Positions 1 to 10,053 of a stretch of DNA of 64,000 nucleotides are shown here, in pieces (position 1 is the first letter of the stretch; every line of letters starts with the position of its first letter). A program made the position numbers and the translations under genes. The notes under the pieces are model-generated. The model was given only the letters and a program-made list of their open reading frames with translations, ran no database searches and was not told the DNA's origin. Source of the stretch: Chlorokybus atmophyticus (lineage: Eukaryota > Streptophyta > Chlorokybophyceae > Chlorokybales > Chlorokybaceae); assembly GCA_009103225.1 (NCBI GenBank), contig RHPI01000193.1, forward strand, positions 37,398 to 101,397, written 5' to 3'.

Positions 1-1511
1 GTGCCTTTGTGCTCAATGGCGGGAAGCGCAATTCCTCACAAGAGTCTTCCGTCATGCCTTTACTTTTGATTCCCACTGATCCGCTGTCAAACGGTGTGGA
101 CAGTCTGGAGCCTTGTTGTAAACCACTGCTGCGTGACTTGGAGAACCTTCACTTGAACAGTTTCACTTTTCGTTATGGCCTCGACTCTAATCATGTCGAC
201 AGCCGCGTGCTTGATCGCCAACCAGGTAATGACTTGAGTATATCATAGCATATCACCTATATCACCCAAAGTCTCATAGGCACTGTCCAGAGTCTGTGAC
301 CTTGATCTCATAGGCACTGTTTGATGGCTACAACTTGGTTATAGCATATCTGCCTTCTAGCGGTCTATGAGATTGGCATAGGCTGCACTGCCCTATCAGA
401 CTGTTGCTATAAAATACTGATGTTGCCTTTATTGCAGGTTAGAGATAATGCTGCGGGTAGTGCTGTGGGCATGGACGGATAACCAGCCAGCGTAATGTGA
501 GATAGGCCAGTTTAAGAATGGAGGCCTCTTCCCCTGCCGGCGTTGTCTCCTCAAAGCCACTCAGCACCAAGTGCCCCGGCGTGCTGAGCAGGGTAAAGAT
601 AATACAAGAACACGTACTGACCATTTATATGGTGATAATCGCTACCACTGCCGCCATCCCCCAAGCAAAGAGAGCAGCAAAGGATGCTTATGACAACGCG
701 TGCATGGTGGACTCCCTCGATAGCCAAAACCGAAAAGAAAATCAATGGAGTGCGGCATCTCGAGAAATCTCCACTCTGGCGGTTGTGGCATCTGTATGAG
801 TTTAACCCTTGCCGCGACTTGGTCCATGACACGATGCACCTGTTGCTGAAGGGGCTTTGCAAGAGTTTTGTGCACAGTACGCTTGATGCAGACGGTTCAA
901 AGCATGTCCAAGACATTGCCAAGGTGGAGCGCAGGCTGTTCCAGAAGCGCATATCACGCCCCATGAACTTGAAGAGCAAACGTTTCCCATTCAGCAAGCA
1001 CCTGGCTTGGTTCAAGGCCCAACACTTGCAGATGTTCGTGCAGTATGTTGTGCCATACGCTGTGTCCGATCTGGTAGATGAAGCAACCAGAGTCGTCAGC
1101 TTCGGCTCACATGCTCATCCGCATCTTCTTTCACAACTTTTGCCTACGGGGATGAACTGCAGAGCTGTTGGAACTTGCTGACGCTCTCTTGAAATATTGG
1201 AGGGTCTACTTGGAGGACCTGTTTTGCACCAACAAAAGGCCCAACGAGCATGTGGGCGGTGCCGGCCACATTCTGACATCATCTGGCACGGGAGTCAAGA
1301 TGTGTATTGTTGTTTTGTGCAAGAGCGCACTGTGTCCAACTATGTCAACACCTTCACCAACGGGAAGCGGTTTGAGATCAGCTACATGCGGCGTACACCA
1401 TGGAGATGGTTTCTGAGGACGCTTATTGTCATGCGAGAAAATCAGCGGACTGACAAGCTATTGTGCCATCAAGCTAATAATACAATGGCGTACTCTCAGC
1501 AGGTTTACTAG
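1..1511 (+). pseudogene. Tnp2-like DNA transposase, degraded copy 1 (5' end outside window)
   Basis: Remnant of a transposase whose better copy lies at 10627-12908. An exon ending at 225 reads into an intron; the next exon begins after an AG at 437. Phase and position match the second copy. Recognisable blocks are the segment around LNGGKRNSSQESS, the block SPLWRLWHLYEFNPCRDLVH followed by DTMH (about 770-840), and DALLKYWRVYLEDLFCTNK (about 1180-1240). The order of an aromatic/Asp-rich block followed by Asp-x2-Met-His resembles the Tnp2/Plavaka (CACTA-superfamily) transposase core. Stops and frame changes at about 650-690, 1180 and 1270 break the frame, so it cannot make a full protein. The codon after Pro-Cys is Arg here but a stop in copy 2, so the two copies decayed independently. 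Family assignment rests on motif memory, not a search. Confidence 0.7.
226..437 (+). other. Intron of transposase copy 1
   Basis: It starts GTAATG and ends TTGCAG, splits a Gly codon in phase 1, and matches the intron at 11210-11603 in copy 2. Two copies of a CTCATAGGCACTG motif lie inside it. Confidence 0.6.
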
Positions 1512-2034
1512 CCTCTGAGTGGAGCATGTAGTGACTGTCATTACGGAGTGCGCACTCAGAAGCACGCCATGGAGCTTTAGACCCTCGCAGAGAACTTCCC
1601 AGACTTTTAGCATGCGCGACTGATTAGAGATAAGGGTATCCTTATTGGCAGCACCAGGAAGCCTGTCCCTCTTTAGGGAACCTTGGCCTTGAAAATCCAA
1701 TGCGTTGAGGATATTACCAGCAACTTGCCTGGAGGCATACGCAAGTTCCGCGCATATTTGTGTAACGGGGTCATGTATAGGTGTGGTTTAGTCTACGAGT
1801 TATGCAGTCCATTGCTGCGATCTAAAGTCTCATAGGCATTGCCCAGTGTTTACGACTTACGCATTGCTGTGACCTAAAGACTCATAGGCACTGTCTAGTG
1901 TCTACAACTTATGCACTCCATTGCTGACCTAAAGTCTGATAGACACTGCCCATCTCTTGATACAAATTGATTAAAGCCTAGAGTATTTGCTTTGGCAAAC
2001 GCAGAGGCGTTGATAACATGAAGATGGCGGACCC
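1512..2034. other. Transposon copy 1 non-coding stretch with CTCATAGGCACTG repeats
   Basis: No coding sequence is supported. Three variants of the CTCATAGGCACTG motif occur at about 1823, 1880 and 1930. Two more lie in the upstream intron (about 272 and 306). The stretch ends at the target-site copy GACCC (2030-2034) of the inserted Copia-type element. Confidence 0.5.
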
Positions 2035-2452
2035 TGTTGAGGATATTTTTGTATCCGGTCAGCTTGCCCTGTGGATAAGAATCGCCTCGAGAAGATTCAG
2101 GCGCGAGAAGGTTCCAGTTGAGAAAGGTCCAAGCAAGGACTTCAGTCGAGAAGGTTTCAGGCGCGGAGTCGAGTCCGGAGTCTGGAGACTTCCAGGCGCT
2201 GTAGAAGAAACGTTGTAGCTCGATGGTTACGTCATTGTATGGCGCGTGTCATAGCTTGTTGGAAAGCTCTTGAAAGTACCTACGTGGTACAACTTAGAGC
2301 GCAGGAATCGGTTGAGTGTAGCAGTCGTGGTGGCTTCTAGAGTAGACAGGTGCAGAACTGGCGGTATAAAAGTGTGTGTATGCTCTGGTAGAGTGTGTGT
2401 ACTTGTGCTTGCACCAACTCCATGCATGGTCAATGGTGTCCGAATCTCAATA
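2035..2452 (+). repeat. 5' LTR of the Copia-type element
   Basis: About 418 bp, collinear with 4278-4748. It has a TATA box (TATAAAA, 2365-2371) followed directly by TGTGTGTATGCTC. Compared with the 3' LTR it lacks about 53 bp immediately downstream of the TATA box. The last bases are CAATA rather than CAACA. Confidence 0.9.
2365..2371 (+). promoter_or_regulatory. TATA box in 5' LTR
   Basis: TATAAAA in the LTR; the counterpart in the 3' LTR is at 4611-4617. It is the probable promoter of the element RNA. Confidence 0.6.
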
Positions 2453-2466
2453 GGTTATGGGCCCAC
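2453..2466 (+). promoter_or_regulatory. Primer-binding site for a half initiator tRNA-Met
   Basis: GGTTATGGGCCCAC starts immediately after the 5' LTR. It is complementary to the anticodon stem-loop of eukaryotic initiator tRNA-Met (GGGCCCAUAACC), the site used by Drosophila copia, which primes with a cleaved half tRNA. The related site at 8383 reads GGTTATGGGTCCAC. Confidence 0.7.
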
Positions 2467-2564
2467 ACTACGCTGGTCTAGCAAGTGTCTAGAGGCGTGA
2501 TAACGGCAGTAGGCTAGGCAAGGAGTTCTAGCTAAGTCTTGTGAGGTTGGGTGAGTCCTGGAAG

Positions 2565-4223
2565 ATGGCAACCAACTACGACAAGGTGACCGTGGAGCCT
2601 TTGGACGTGGACAACTACAACACATGGAGCGTGCGCATGAAGATGTTGCTGGTACACAAAGACTTATGGGGATGGGTGGACCCGGAGGAGGCTGACCCTA
2701 TGTCTACAAGGCAGAGTTCGGTGTTTAAGCAGCAAAGTGGGAGAGCGCTTGCCCTGATCAGTCTCAACGTGAAGGATCATCACTCGGTGTTGGTGGATGG
2801 CTGCAAAACTGCACGAGAAGCTTGGGAGAAGTTGGCATCGCACTTCAAGGCGAAGAATAGCGCGAGGAAGGTGCAGCTGAAGAGAGAGCTCGCTGGGTTG
2901 AAGAAGCAAGGAGCAGCGGAGCCTATTACCAAGTATGTGTCGCGTGCACGAGAGTTGCAGAAGGACCTTCAAGGCGTTGGCTATGAGGTGAAAGAGTCCG
3001 AGTTGGTGTGGCAAGTACTGTCTGGGTTGCCTGAAGACTATGACACGGTGATCACGGTCTTGGAGGGCTTGGAGGCAGAACCCACGGTGGACGAGGTGGT
3101 TCCAAGATTGCTGCAGGTGGAGTCGAGGCTGGTGAAGAAGCATGAGGAAGGCCCGGAGGCGTTGGCTTTCTCAGCGACTTCAGGAAGAGATACTGATCGT
3201 TTTCAGCATGGGTCTGGGCGTTTCAGTGGTAGTGGTGGTGGAGCGTCCAGGAGTGACAGGGTCTGCTACTATTGCGGGAAAAAGGGCCACATCAGGGTGC
3301 ATTGCTCGATGAGGAAGCAGCACGAAGAGGAGCGTGGTGGAGAGAAGCATCATGCCATGACGGGACGTGTTCGAGAGACGCCTATTGCCTTTCATGCAAC
3401 AACGGATGGTGAGGCAGCTGGTTGGGTGCTGGACTCGGGTTGCACGAGGCATATGACGGGTGATCGTGAGAAGTTGGCAAAGTACAAGGTCTTGGAGAAG
3501 CCAATTAAGGTGAAGTTTGGCAAGACGGAGGTGCTCGCGGTTGGTGTAGGAGAAGTGAAGATCCTATCTCAAGTTGGAGGAAGGACGAGGCAAGTATTGT
3601 TGAGAGAGGTGCTGTATGTCCCAGGGCTAGAGGTTAGCCTATTCTCTGTGCGCATCGCGGCGAGAGTTGGTGCTGTGACAGTGTTTAGTGGGGACATAGG
3701 AAGGGTAGTGCTGCATGGTGTCACAGAGTTGGTTGGCATCAACGTTGGAGGGCTCTACATCATTAAGGAGGTCAAGGGTGCGGAGATGCACAAGAAAACC
3801 AAGGTGGAGGTGTCCAAGTCAGCACCGATTGTGAAGAAAATGAAGAAGAAGGTTGTGCCTGTTGCTGAAAAGGGAGCGCGAGCTCAAGAGAAGGTGACCA
3901 AGAGCGTGTCACAGGCGAGTGGTAGAGTGATTCCACGTGTGGAGGTTGCTGAGGGTTTCAAAAAGGTTGAAGATGCAGTTCCTGAGCCCGTGGGAGTTAT
4001 AGAAGGCGTTGGCATCATCAAGGACAAGAAGGAGAAGCATGGTGGTGGTGTTGTGCAGGACGTTGCCAAGAGTGAGCACGTGGGAGCACATGCAAATGAC
4101 CATGAGAGTTTTAACAAGGGTGTGCAAGTGAAGAGCTTCAAGGAGACGCTTATGAGAGGTGCGGGAAGTGTTTTCAAGATGGTTGGAAGAGCAAAGGATG
4201 GCGTGGGAGTTCGTCGCGCATAA
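2565..4223 (+). CDS. Copia-type Gag-protease polyprotein
   Basis: An intact ORF of 552 codons starting at MATNYDKVTVEPLD; the frame is open for 8 codons upstream but without an earlier ATG. Residues 1-200 are a Gag of the UBN2/retrotran_gag type, with NYNTWSVRMKMLL and TAREAWEKL motifs. A CCHC zinc knuckle (CYYCGKKGHIRVHC) lies near residues 238-251. It is followed by a retropepsin-like protease with the active-site motif DSGCTRHM near residue 290 and a hydrophobic LYVPGL motif about 60 residues later. The C-terminal 150 residues are rich in Lys, Val and Glu and replace the HHCC integrase domain expected here. It should package RNA and process itself in virus-like particles; without reverse transcriptase and integrase it is non-autonomous. 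The intact frame suggests recent activity or selection. Confidence 0.93.
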   Translation: MATNYDKVTVEPLDVDNYNTWSVRMKMLLVHKDLWGWVDPEEADPMSTRQSSVFKQQSGRALALISLNVKDHHSVLVDGCKTAREAWEKLASHFKAKNSARKVQLKRELAGLKKQGAAEPITKYVSRARELQKDLQGVGYEVKESELVWQVLSGLPEDYDTVITVLEGLEAEPTVDEVVPRLLQVESRLVKKHEEGPEALAFSATSGRDTDRFQHGSGRFSGSGGGASRSDRVCYYCGKKGHIRVHCSMRKQHEEERGGEKHHAMTGRVRETPIAFHATTDGEAAGWVLDSGCTRHMTGDREKLAKYKVLEKPIKVKFGKTEVLAVGVGEVKILSQVGGRTRQVLLREVLYVPGLEVSLFSVRIAARVGAVTVFSGDIGRVVLHGVTELVGINVGGLYIIKEVKGAEMHKKTKVEVSKSAPIVKKMKKKVVPVAEKGARAQEKVTKSVSQASGRVIPRVEVAEGFKKVEDAVPEPVGVIEGVGIIKDKKEKHGGGVVQDVAKSEHVGAHANDHESFNKGVQVKSFKETLMRGAGSVFKMVGRAKDGVGVRRA

Positions 4224-4277
4224 GTACGCAAGGAGTTGGCATCGAAGGTGTTAAAGGCCAAGCTGCCCGCGTGGGAG

Positions 4278-4748
4278 TGTTGAGGATATTCTTGTATCCG
4301 GTCAGCTTGCCCTGTGGATAAAAATCGCCTCGAGAAGATTCAGGCGCGAGAAGGTTCCAGTCGAGCAAGGTCCAGGCGAGGACTTCAGTCGAGAAGGTTT
4401 CAGGCGCGGAGTCGAGTCCAGAGTCTGGAGACTTCAAGGCGCTGTAGAAGAACCGTTGTAGCTCGGTGGTTACGTCATTGTATGGCGCGTGTAATAGCTT
4501 GTGTTTGAAAGCTCTTGAAAGTACCTACGTGGTGCAACTTAGAGCGCAAGAATCAGTTGAGTGTGGAAGTCGTGGTGGCTTCTAGAGTAGACAGGTGCAG
4601 AACTGGCGGGTATAAAAGCCCGCGGTATGACTTTGTTGTAATCCTTAGAAAGCCGTTTGGATCACCCTTGTGTGTATGCTCTGGTAGAGTGTGTGTACTT
4701 GTGCTTGCACCAACTCCATGCATGGTTAATGGTGTCCAAATCTCAACA
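4278..4748 (+). repeat. 3' LTR of the Copia-type element
   Basis: 471 bp, TGTTGAGG...CTCAACA, with a TATA box at 4611-4617. It keeps the roughly 53 bp after the TATA box that the 5' LTR has lost. Confidence 0.9.
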
Positions 4749-4753
4749 GACCC

Positions 4754-5416
4754 AACTGTCGCACCATGCCGGGTGGATGAGATCTACCTGTTTAATTGAC
4801 GGAAGTCAATGCTCAATGTGCAAGTGCGGCCTTATACCAAGAAGCGTAATGCCATGGCCATGACCTGATTGACAGAGACACTGGTGCACAGTGCATTGGG
4901 CGTTTGGCAGATGAGTTTACGCTCATCGGTGGAGACCAATTGCAACGCAAACTCTGGGTGTTGCTGAACCGTGATCTAGCAAATCATTAATTAGCGTTCG
5001 ACTATGACAGCACAGAGTAAAGACTTACTACAGCCGACATCCGCTTGCCGGTGTGGCCGGAAAAGGGGGATGTCCTGGAGATGCGGCACAACAGCAAGTC
5101 CATTTTTGACTTCAGACTATTACATGAGCCCCCGAATGAATCCTGTTGACCCACCCCCTTGGGTGGTTGTGGTCAAAGAGGTGCGACATTCGTATGGTAG
5201 TCGACTACCTGACAAAGGCAAGGCGTATGGGTGGTTAACATAGCTGTGAGCGACCAGGTTGAGGACCCTTTCTCAGCCAAAACAAAGCTCAACTGGCCAA
5301 TGCAAGGGAGCAGCAGGATTGCTGTTCCAAGAGTCTTGCGTCTCTTGATTGTTCCTCTGCGCCCAGGCATTGCGAGCTTGTATGCAAACCGCTATGGAGC
5401 AATGAGCTGTTGCTAA
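4754..5416 (+). pseudogene. 3' part of transposon copy 1 coding region
   Basis: Transposon sequence resumes after the Copia-type insertion. Around 5045-5300 it reads LPVWPEKGDVLEMRH, SIFDFRL, DPPPWVVVVKE and KLNW. Copy 2 has LPVWPETGDVLLVRHE, SVFDFRVP, DPPPWIVIVRQ and KLNWQQVD at 13515-13825. The frame is broken in several places. The function of this segment is unknown; by position it is the C-terminal part of the transposase or the start of a second element protein. Confidence 0.6.
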
Positions 5417-5418
5417 CC

Positions 5419-7959
5419 TCACAAGTACTGTTGTATGCGCTTAGTAGTCTGCGCTCCTCCTTCACTCAATGAACGTGCCCTCACGCCGGGACTTTTTGCC
5501 AGGAAGTCCTCCACCACAACCCGCATCCACTCATCAACAAGCATGCCTTCCATGTAAGTTTGCTGTTTTTCCACAAGCTCCAGGTCATTTTCCAAGTTCG
5601 TGACCCGCTTACCAAGTTGATTGTTCTCCCTTTGCTGTTCAATGATTTTCTCTTGCACTTCAGCTTCTGGCGGTAGTGGGGACATGGAGGGAGCATCTAG
5701 TGCATCCAAGCGCCGCTTTGTGTTTTCGAGCTCCTTCCGTGATTAAACGAGCTGTCTATGGACGACATCAGCAACGTCCGTATCTGCAGTAGGCGCAAGC
5801 AATTTCCGTTTTGCTATGTCAAGCTCATTCTGGGTGTTACTGAAAAGTTCAAGGGTCATAGCACATGTCTTTTTACATCCATTGAGCACGTCATAAACCT
5901 TCTTTGACTGTGGGTCCGCCATGGTTGCAGGTTTCTTACTATCCACAATCAGCCGCCGCCTGGCGTCTGCTTTTTTTCTCAGCACCCTTTGCAAGTGGTT
6001 CCTCTCGTTACTCAAGGAGTTAACATCTCATTGCAACTTGCGTCTGGCCTCCAGTTGAGTGGCCTGCTTCTCGAATTGTCCTTTGAGGTCGTCTATTGCT
6101 AAAAGAAGGCCTTTTCTCAACTCCGCAAATTGGTAGTCATGCGATTCTTTAGGCGCAGTTTCTCCTCTCGCAGCTTCGCTGTCTGCTGCTAGCCGCTGCT
6201 CTCCTGCTGCTTTAATGTGGCCTCCTCGGCTCTGCGCAGGCGCTCAAGCAGGTTGGCATTCTGCTCTCATAGGGTTCGCATCCTCAAACGCCTTCTGCTG
6301 TATGGAGGCCATTTGCTAAAGCTGTCCTCGGAGCTTTTGCGCGGCGTCGTGCTTCGTTTGAGCGGCCCTCCTCGGCTTTGCGCACGCGTTCACGCAGGCT
6401 TGGCATCTCCTCCAAGTGTGCCACGACTTCGGTGCCCCTCTCCGAATTGGTCCCAAACAACTGGTGGTGAAGCGCGTCCTCACTCATCTTTCAAGTGGAG
6501 TCTTGGTTTGCCTGCCGAAGTCGTGCATTAAAGCCGTCAATCTCTGCTTAGAGCTTTTGTGCTTGAACGAAGGGCTGCTGCTGAAGCTGGTCAAGAAGGT
6601 CCTGCTGCTTTTTCCTGGCCTCTTCTGCTGTTGTCAACAGCTGTTGTAGGCGGTCCCGCTCAGCAGTGGTGGCAACCAACTCTTGCGATGCATCCTCATG
6701 CTGCTTCTGAGTGGAAGCGGCCAGCTGTGCATTGGTGGCCTGTTGCGCCAGTGCATCCTCACGCCGCTTTGCAGCAGCCTGCTCCTTAGAGTCAAGCGCC
6801 AAGTCTTCATCCAACTCGCTGATCCGAGTAAAGGCGGCCTTGACGTCATCTTCTATCCGCTTGCAGCGGGTGAGGTGCTCTTTCAAGGTAGGGTGTTCAC
6901 CGCGCAGACGTTCAGCTTCTTCCCTCGCTAGCTCTGCACGCCAAGCATTGACTTCTCCCAGCTCTTGCAAAGTTTGTTGCAGCCGTCGTACGCGCTGGCT
7001 GTCATGCACAATAGCCCGATCCTGCTGTTGCAGCCGTTGTCGCTTAGCATTGGCTTCATTTAGAGCAGCCTGCAGCTGTAGTATGCGCCCCCCGGCCTCC
7101 TCTCTCGCTTCCTTTTGCTGTGCAAGAGCCGCCTCCAGCTCTTGTATGCGCCCGCCGGCCTCCTCTCAGGCCTTCTGCTCCTTTTTCAGCAACTCTGCAT
7201 GCTCTTGGGTGGCCTTGGCAGCAGCTGCAAGAGTGGCTGATATTTTCGTTGTATGGGTGCGCTTGACATCAGCATTGGCGGATGCAACAGTCTGTGTGCT
7301 GGTAGACGCCTCTTTTAGATGTTGCTGCATCAAAAACACCAACTCAGAGCACAAACAGGACAGTGCAGCTTATGACACACAAATAGCCATAAATTGACTA
7401 ATGCTGACTTTAGCCAAGGGTTACCTGAAGTCGGGGCACTTGCTGTTGGGCAGGTTCTAGACAATGCCTTCCACCAACTTGGCTATGCTGCTGGCAGTGG
7501 CGACTTCTGAATGTGCAGCAGCGATACCGGCTTCCATTTTCTTACAGGCATCGTCGTCGCCGTTACCGTTGCTGTCATCATCGCTTCTTTGATGACTGCT
7601 GCCTTTATGACCGCTGCTTTCAACGCTAGGTTCATCACCACTGCCGCCTCCATAACGATCACCTCCAGCAGCTTCATCACCACCAGCAGGGTCATCACCA
7701 CTGCCGCTTACATGACCCTCAGCAGCACCAGAGTCCCTCGAGCGGTTTGATAGCCACGATCCATGGCATCCTTCTCTGCGCTTCCTTGTGGTGGCCTGTC
7801 CGGAGAGAGTAAAGGAACTGGAGGTAGCCCAGAAGCACCTCCCAGTGCCACAAGTGCGGCAGCAACAGCAGCGGAGGCAAGAGCAGCATCAACAGCAGCT
7901 TGAGAAGGATTGCTAGAGGTAGCCGTAGCACCACAAGCAGCACCTACACGAGAAGTCAA
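5419..7959 (-). pseudogene. Broken coiled-coil protein gene
   Basis: Minus-strand open blocks at 7708-7959, 7166-7354, 6548-7009, 6284-6487, 5743-6015 and 5419-5709 read in order as one protein. It starts with an Ala/Pro-rich N-terminus (MTSRVGAACGAT..., then PPVPLLSPDRPPQ). Long heptad-rich coiled coils follow, such as ARLQQTLQEL-like and AEEARKKQQDLLDQLQQQ segments and a final NNQLGKRVTNLENDLELVEK. Stops and frame shifts separate the blocks; some gaps could instead be introns. Its 3' end abuts the tail of transposon copy 1 and its 5' end abuts the LTR at 7971. It may be a second gene carried by the transposon on the opposite strand. I recognise no family beyond coiled coil. Confidence 0.5.
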
Positions 7960-7970
7960 ACCAGGAGCAG

Positions 7971-8382
7971 TGTTGGAGTTTGAAACCAGGTTTAGCCGTC
8001 CTTAGATTCCAGTCAGCATAGTCTAGCTAGGTACTCATGACTTTCGTACTTAGTAGACTCCAATCCTAAGTACTCCAATAGTTTAGACCGTTTAAGACTG
8101 TTTTTGGGTCTTATGCTGACTAGACCCGCCTTTTGTACTACTTTTAGCTTGTATATCAAGTTTTTTTGTGTAGTGTTGACCGTTATTGGGTATAAGGGGA
8201 CGCCCACACACGTTTAACATGGTTCACTTTGCTTGTGCTTGTGCTTAGGTCTGGTGGCGGCGGAAGCCTTGACCTGGGCATGGTCTGGTCTGGCGTGGTC
8301 TAGTCTCGTGCTTATCTGCTTGCACAGACGGTTTGAGGGTGTTGTGTTGTGTGTCTACGCTTAGGAAGCTTGCATCTCAACA
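7971..8382 (+). repeat. 5' LTR of a second Copia-type element
   Basis: Begins TGTTGGAG and ends CATCTCAACA, followed directly by the same type of primer-binding site as the first element. About 412 bp. Its sequence is diverged from the LTR at 2035, so it belongs to a different subfamily. Confidence 0.65.
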
Positions 8383-8396
8383 GGTTATGGGTCCAC
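8383..8396 (+). promoter_or_regulatory. Primer-binding site of the second Copia-type element
   Basis: GGTTATGGGTCCAC directly follows the LTR end and is one base different from the site at 2453. Confidence 0.6.
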
Positions 8397-8489
8397 ATAT
8401 GCTGGGTTAAAAGCTTGTCTAAACATCTTGGCGGAAGTGTGCACTTTAGTAGCAAGGGTTATTCTAAGTTTGCCGTTTGGGGCTAGACT

Positions 8490-9172
8490 GTGGAGGTCTG
8501 GGAGCTTAAAATTGCTCTTCTTTGGCTAAAACGGCCTATTCTCAGCAGGGGCTTCACAAAGACCACCAGCTACGACAAGGTGGTGATTGAGTCATTGGGA
8601 GATGACAACTACAGCACATGGAGCAGCCGCATGAAGTGGTTGTTCGAGCACAAGAGCTTGTGGGACTTCGTGCACTCGGAGGAGGCTGACCTCCTACCCA
8701 CAAGCCAGAGCGCTGTCTGGAAGCAAAACTCCAGGAAAGCACTTGCACTCATTGGTTTACACGTGAGAGAGTTCATTTAGTGACATTAAATGCTAGCTCC
8801 ACTGCTAGAGAGGCATGGGAGAAGTTGTCTGGATCTTTCAAGGCTAAGAATGCCAGGCGTGTCCAGCTTAGGCGGGATCTGAATGCTTTGAAGAAAGACT
8901 CAAGTGAGCCTGTCACCAAGTACATTGGAAGGGCAAGAGAGCTTTGGAAAGATCTTTTTGGCGTGGGCTGCCAGCTGCAGCCCACTGAGCTTGTTTTAGC
9001 TGTACCTTCTGAACTTCCAGACCTGCTAGAGTTTGACACCTCGATTACGGTGTTGCAAGGTCTTGACACTGATCCCAAGTTGGATGCGGTGATGCCAAGG
9101 CTACTTCAAGTTGAGCAAAGGCTGAAGCAGAAGGAGGAGCTTCAGATGCAGTTTGTAACAATTGGGGCCTGA
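8490..9172 (+). pseudogene. Broken Copia-type gag
   Basis: Homologous to the Gag at 2565. It has TSYDKVVIESLGDDNYSTW, KSLWDFVHSEEADLLPTS and ALALIGLHV in one frame to about 8778, then TAREAWEKLSGSFKAKN and KYIGRARELWKDL in another frame to a stop at 9172. The frame shift lies at about 8778. It ends before any zinc knuckle or protease, so only the N-terminal Gag is left. Confidence 0.85.
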
Positions 9173-9760
9173 CCACTAGGCTACGGTAGTAAACGACACT
9201 ACCATGAGTGAGGTCTGTCAAAATTTATCCCAATTCGTGAGATTCCTCCCCAATTTAACCATGAGTTCCTCATAATCCAATGAGGCACTAGCCCACGTCG
9301 CCGTGTTCGCGGCCGTACCACGATCGGACTGCCCGCGGCCTGTTGGATCCGGCCCACGAACGGTCCTGACCGACCGAACGGCCATCCTCACCGCGCGACC
9401 TGCCATTGCAGCGCGACCGCTTACGCGGCCTTAGGTTGAATTAACTCGGCGCGCAGGTCGTGATCCCGCGCCCTGCCTAGGGCAAGCTGCCCCAAATGTT
9501 CTTGTTTTTGCCTTGGGGCAGTAACGCGCGACTTGCTGGACGGCAGTCGGTGATTCCGACGCGTCGCGCTTGATACCACGCGACTTTGCCTGGCGGCGAC
9601 TGACTGTCAATCTCATACGCGCAATGCGCGCCGCGATTGCTCAGTGATGATTGCAAAATCGCTTCCACTGCTTAGTGACGAGATAAATGAAAAACACGCA
9701 CACTAATGAGGACATTAGACACCTAAGTGGGGGGGGATGTCATTGACGACTAATAATACC
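9173..9760. other. Non-coding transposon debris with a G-rich polypurine tract
   Basis: No supported coding sequence. A run AAGTGGGGGGGG at about 9724-9735, followed by ATGTC, looks like the polypurine tract of an LTR element. Composition at 9280-9620 is GC-rich with many CG dinucleotides, unlike its flanks. Confidence 0.3.
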
Positions 9761-10053
9761 ACAATGGCCGCAAAACACACTTCGTGCTTTTGTGGCCTAG
9801 TGGTTTGTTACACAGTTGCTCTTGCTGTTTTCAAGCATGGTTACAGCTCCAGACCCAGTTTAGACGCTGGTGCTTTTGACCAAAGCGGTTGTTCAGGCCA
9901 GGGCGGTAAAAAGAAGAAGAAACGCGTTTCTCATCAAAGTCATCCATGAGAAGCATGGAGGCGTGAGAAAAAGGTGAAGGCTTGCGTGAGAGCAAGCGGT
10001 GTGCGTGAGTAATGCAGGAGCTGATGTTGAAGGACAAGCTGCCCGCGTGGGAG

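Larger units (their letters stand above)
2035..4748 (+). mobile_element. Short Copia-type LTR retrotransposon coding only for Gag and protease
   Basis: A complete insertion of 2,714 bp. It is bounded by LTRs beginning TGTTGAGG and ending in CTCAAYA, and flanked by the perfect 5-bp duplication GACCC (2030-2034 and 4749-4753). Internal parts in order are a primer-binding site (2453), one intact ORF (2565-4223) with Gag, zinc knuckle and aspartic protease, and a short purine-rich run (GTGGGAG) just before the 3' LTR. No integrase, reverse transcriptase or RNase H is present and there is no room for them, so movement would need enzymes from a relative. It sits inside DNA-transposon copy 1, whose tail resumes after 4753. 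Confidence 0.9.
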
